From Fulvivirga aurantia (GTDB taxonomy: Bacteria > Bacteroidota > Bacteroidia > Cytophagales > Cyclobacteriaceae): a DNA stretch of 16,357 nucleotides. The notes beneath the pieces are model-generated. The model was given only the letters and a program-made list of their open reading frames with translations. It did no database searches and was not told the origin of the DNA. The stretch is taken from contig NZ_SMMD01000913.1 in NCBI RefSeq assembly GCF_009711475.1, positions 1 through 16,357 of the forward strand, written 5' to 3'. Of the stretch, positions 14,978 through 16,357 are shown piece by piece. The translations under genes were made by a program, and so were the position numbers. The first letter of the stretch is position 1; the number at the start of each line of letters is the position of its first letter.

Positions 14978-15436
14978 ATGTATAAGTTGAGTGAGGATAA
15001 TGCAGCTGATGTCTTTCAGGATGCAGTAATTACCTTTTACAGCAATGTAAAATCTGGAAAACTCACCGAGCTAACCAGTAGCATAAAAACGTATTTATTT
15101 GCCATCGGTAAAAATCTTTCTTTAAAAAAGATTAAGAAAGAAAAACGCATGGTTTTAGATGATGAGGTGCTTGAGTTTAACAGCAGCGTAGAGTATCAGG
15201 AGCTCAGTTTTGAGTATACTGAAAGACAAAAGACGCTCGCGCAAATAGTTGAAAAGCTTGGCGATCCGTGCAAATCAATTTTGAAGCTTTTTTACTTTGA
15301 GAACTTTACCATGGACTCGATTGCAGAAAGGCTCGACTATAAAAATGAAAATGTAGCTAAAACTCAAAAACTCAGATGCCTGCAAAAACTAAAAAGTATG
15401 TTTGAAAATAGAGCTATCAATAAAGACGATCTATAA
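14978..15436 (+). CDS. ECF-type sigma-70 family RNA polymerase sigma factor
   Basis: From the first ATG the product is 152 residues, shorter than the roughly 185-190 usual for this group because the beginning of region 2 lies upstream (see 14843-14977). Region 2 continues with AADVFQDAVITFYSNV and SSIKTYLFAIGKNLSLKKIKK (core polymerase contact and -10 recognition). Region 4 is at about 93-142 (GDPCKSILKLFYFENFTMDSI, then NVAKTQKLRCLQKLK), a helix-turn-helix for -35 recognition. The gene is followed after 3 nt by a membrane-anchored protein that looks like its anti-sigma partner. It is divergent from the beta-helix lipoprotein gene, a possible target. If translation truly began at this ATG, part of region 2 would be missing, and function would be doubtful. 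Confidence 0.83.
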   Translation: MYKLSEDNAADVFQDAVITFYSNVKSGKLTELTSSIKTYLFAIGKNLSLKKIKKEKRMVLDDEVLEFNSSVEYQELSFEYTERQKTLAQIVEKLGDPCKSILKLFYFENFTMDSIAERLDYKNENVAKTQKLRCLQKLKSMFENRAINKDDL

Positions 15437-15439
15437 ATT

Positions 15440-16147
15440 ATGTCTGTGAATAACGCATATATTGAGGAGGTAGATCGCTATTTAAGAGGTGACATGAGTC
15501 GTGAAGAGCGAGCAGAGTTTGAGGCTCAGATTGAAAAGAACCCTGAATTAAAGGAATTACATGAGTTTACCAGAGATACTCAGGCAGCTTTAGAGATAAA
15601 TGAGCTTGGCGCTCTTAAACAGCAGCTTCAACAGACCGAGGATCGGTTAAGAAAAAAAAATAACCGATATCCCTGGGTGAAAATTGCTGCGTCATTGCTT
15701 ATAGTAATCACATTAGGGTTTGTAATATATCAATTTAGTAAGCCCAATTATGATCAACTATATGACGAGTACTACCGACCATATCCAAATATCGTAAGCC
15801 CAACCAATAGATCTTCTGAGCAAAACAGTTTAGATGCCTATCAATTACTGGAAAGAGGTGAAACCGATAAGGCACTCACAAAACTCTATGCTACATCTGT
15901 GGCTAATGACACAGTTACATTTTATTTAGGTCAGGCACTACTGGCAAAAGGAAAGTATGAGGAGGCCATTGCAAAGTTTAAATCTATTGCCCCTCAATCT
16001 ACATTTTTTGAACCGGCCCAGTGGTACGAGTCATTAGCATATCTACAAACTGACGATCAGGAAAAGCTTCTTTTGAAACTAGACCAAATAATCAATAGTC
16101 AATCAAGCTACGCACAAAGGGCTAAGAAAATAAAAGAAGGCCTCTAA
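15440..16147 (+). CDS. Membrane-anchored anti-sigma-like protein with TPR-like C-terminal domain
   Basis: A 235-residue protein. The N-terminal part (about 5-75) is helical and charged with the layout of an anti-sigma domain (VDRYLRGDMSREERAEFEAQ), and lacks the HxxxCxxC zinc motif. A single transmembrane helix lies at about 79-98 (VKIAASLLIVITLGFVIYQF). Outside it, a YYRPYPNIVSPTNR motif (111-124) precedes a tetratricopeptide-like region at about 130-230 (LLERGETDKALTKLY, ALLAKGKYEEAIAKFKSIAP). The start is 3 nt after the sigma factor stop, so the two are co-transcribed. I infer that the inner half binds the sigma factor and the periplasmic TPR half senses or recruits an envelope partner; this is by analogy with other sigma/anti-sigma pairs and not proven by sequence. 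Confidence 0.75.
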   Translation: MSVNNAYIEEVDRYLRGDMSREERAEFEAQIEKNPELKELHEFTRDTQAALEINELGALKQQLQQTEDRLRKKNNRYPWVKIAASLLIVITLGFVIYQFSKPNYDQLYDEYYRPYPNIVSPTNRSSEQNSLDAYQLLERGETDKALTKLYATSVANDTVTFYLGQALLAKGKYEEAIAKFKSIAPQSTFFEPAQWYESLAYLQTDDQEKLLLKLDQIINSQSSYAQRAKKIKEGL

Positions 16148-16225
16148 ATAAAAACTTTTCTGGATTTCTGTTTACACTTCGTTTTTACAGAAGATTAAGT
16201 CTACTAACAACTAAAACACTTAATC

Positions 16226-16357
16226 ATGAAACGAAAATTTTTAACAGCTTTTGTAATTCTAACAGTAGCAGTAACCACATCAGTAGCTCAGAAAAAAATA
16301 GGAGGAGGGCTAGCTTTTGGTACAGAAATAGAAACAATCGGGATTGACATCAATGGG
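16226..16357 (+). CDS. Start of a secreted, probably outer-membrane, protein (cut by window end)
   Basis: The first 44 codons of a gene that continues beyond the window. The product begins with a signal peptide (MKRKFLTAFVILTVAVTTSVAQ) followed by KKIGGGLAFGTEIETIGIDI, a start typical of small outer-membrane beta-barrel proteins. It follows the anti-sigma-like gene by 78 nt on the same strand, so it may belong to the same regulatory unit. Too little is visible for a family call. Confidence 0.65.
   Translation, partial: MKRKFLTAFVILTVAVTTSVAQKKIGGGLAFGTEIETIGIDING

Noticed and set aside
16166..16192. Inverted repeat TTCTGT ... ACAGAA upstream of the last partial gene
   Set aside because: Only 6 bp per arm with a 15-nt loop in AT-rich DNA and no T-tract; not strong enough for an operator or terminator call.
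1..16357. CRISPR arrays, tRNA, rRNA, insertion sequences and riboswitches
   Set aside because: No regularly spaced direct repeats, cloverleaf-like sequence, transposase motifs or long non-coding conserved leader was seen; all gaps between genes are under 200 nt.

Overview
The window looks like chromosomal DNA of a Bacteroidota bacterium, most likely a marine or soil Cytophagales-type (Fulvivirga/Roseivirga/Marivirga-like) organism. This is inferred from the low G+C, the weak Shine-Dalgarno signals, a lipoprotein with an acidic stretch directly after the lipid-bearing cysteine, the OxyR/DPP-IV repertoire, and an ECF sigma factor paired with a TPR-type anti-sigma-like protein. I see no insertion sequence, integrase, CRISPR array, rRNA or tRNA.

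Left part, minus strand (182-3409): a very tight four-gene operon. In transcription order it encodes an endolysin-like NlpC/P60/CHAP-type amidase with a peptidoglycan-binding domain but no signal peptide, a three-helix membrane protein, an 86-residue protein with an acyl-carrier-protein-like pattern, and a secreted protein with a probable outer-membrane beta-barrel. None of the last three has a function I can name. This operon is the best candidate in the window for an undescribed system. Next come two response-regulator genes, also on the minus strand: a receiver-only protein that has lost its phosphoacceptor Asp, and a complete NarL/FixJ-type regulator. A perfect 18-bp palindrome lies between them.

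Middle part, plus strand (5049-11974): an OxyR peroxide sensor with both redox cysteines, a PLP-dependent trans-sulfuration enzyme translationally coupled to a fructosamine-kinase-family protein, two tandem paralogous lipoproteins with TonB-C-like domains, and a complete exported dipeptidyl peptidase IV followed by a strong intrinsic terminator.

Right part: a LigT-like 2H phosphoesterase (+) converges on a long surface lipoprotein (-) made of a PKD-like domain and three about 190-residue beta-helix modules; its terminator overlaps the end of the LigT gene. Divergent from the lipoprotein are an ECF sigma factor whose coding sequence clearly extends upstream of its first ATG without any canonical start codon, an adjacent membrane-anchored anti-sigma/TPR-like protein, and the beginning of an outer-membrane protein gene cut by the window edge.
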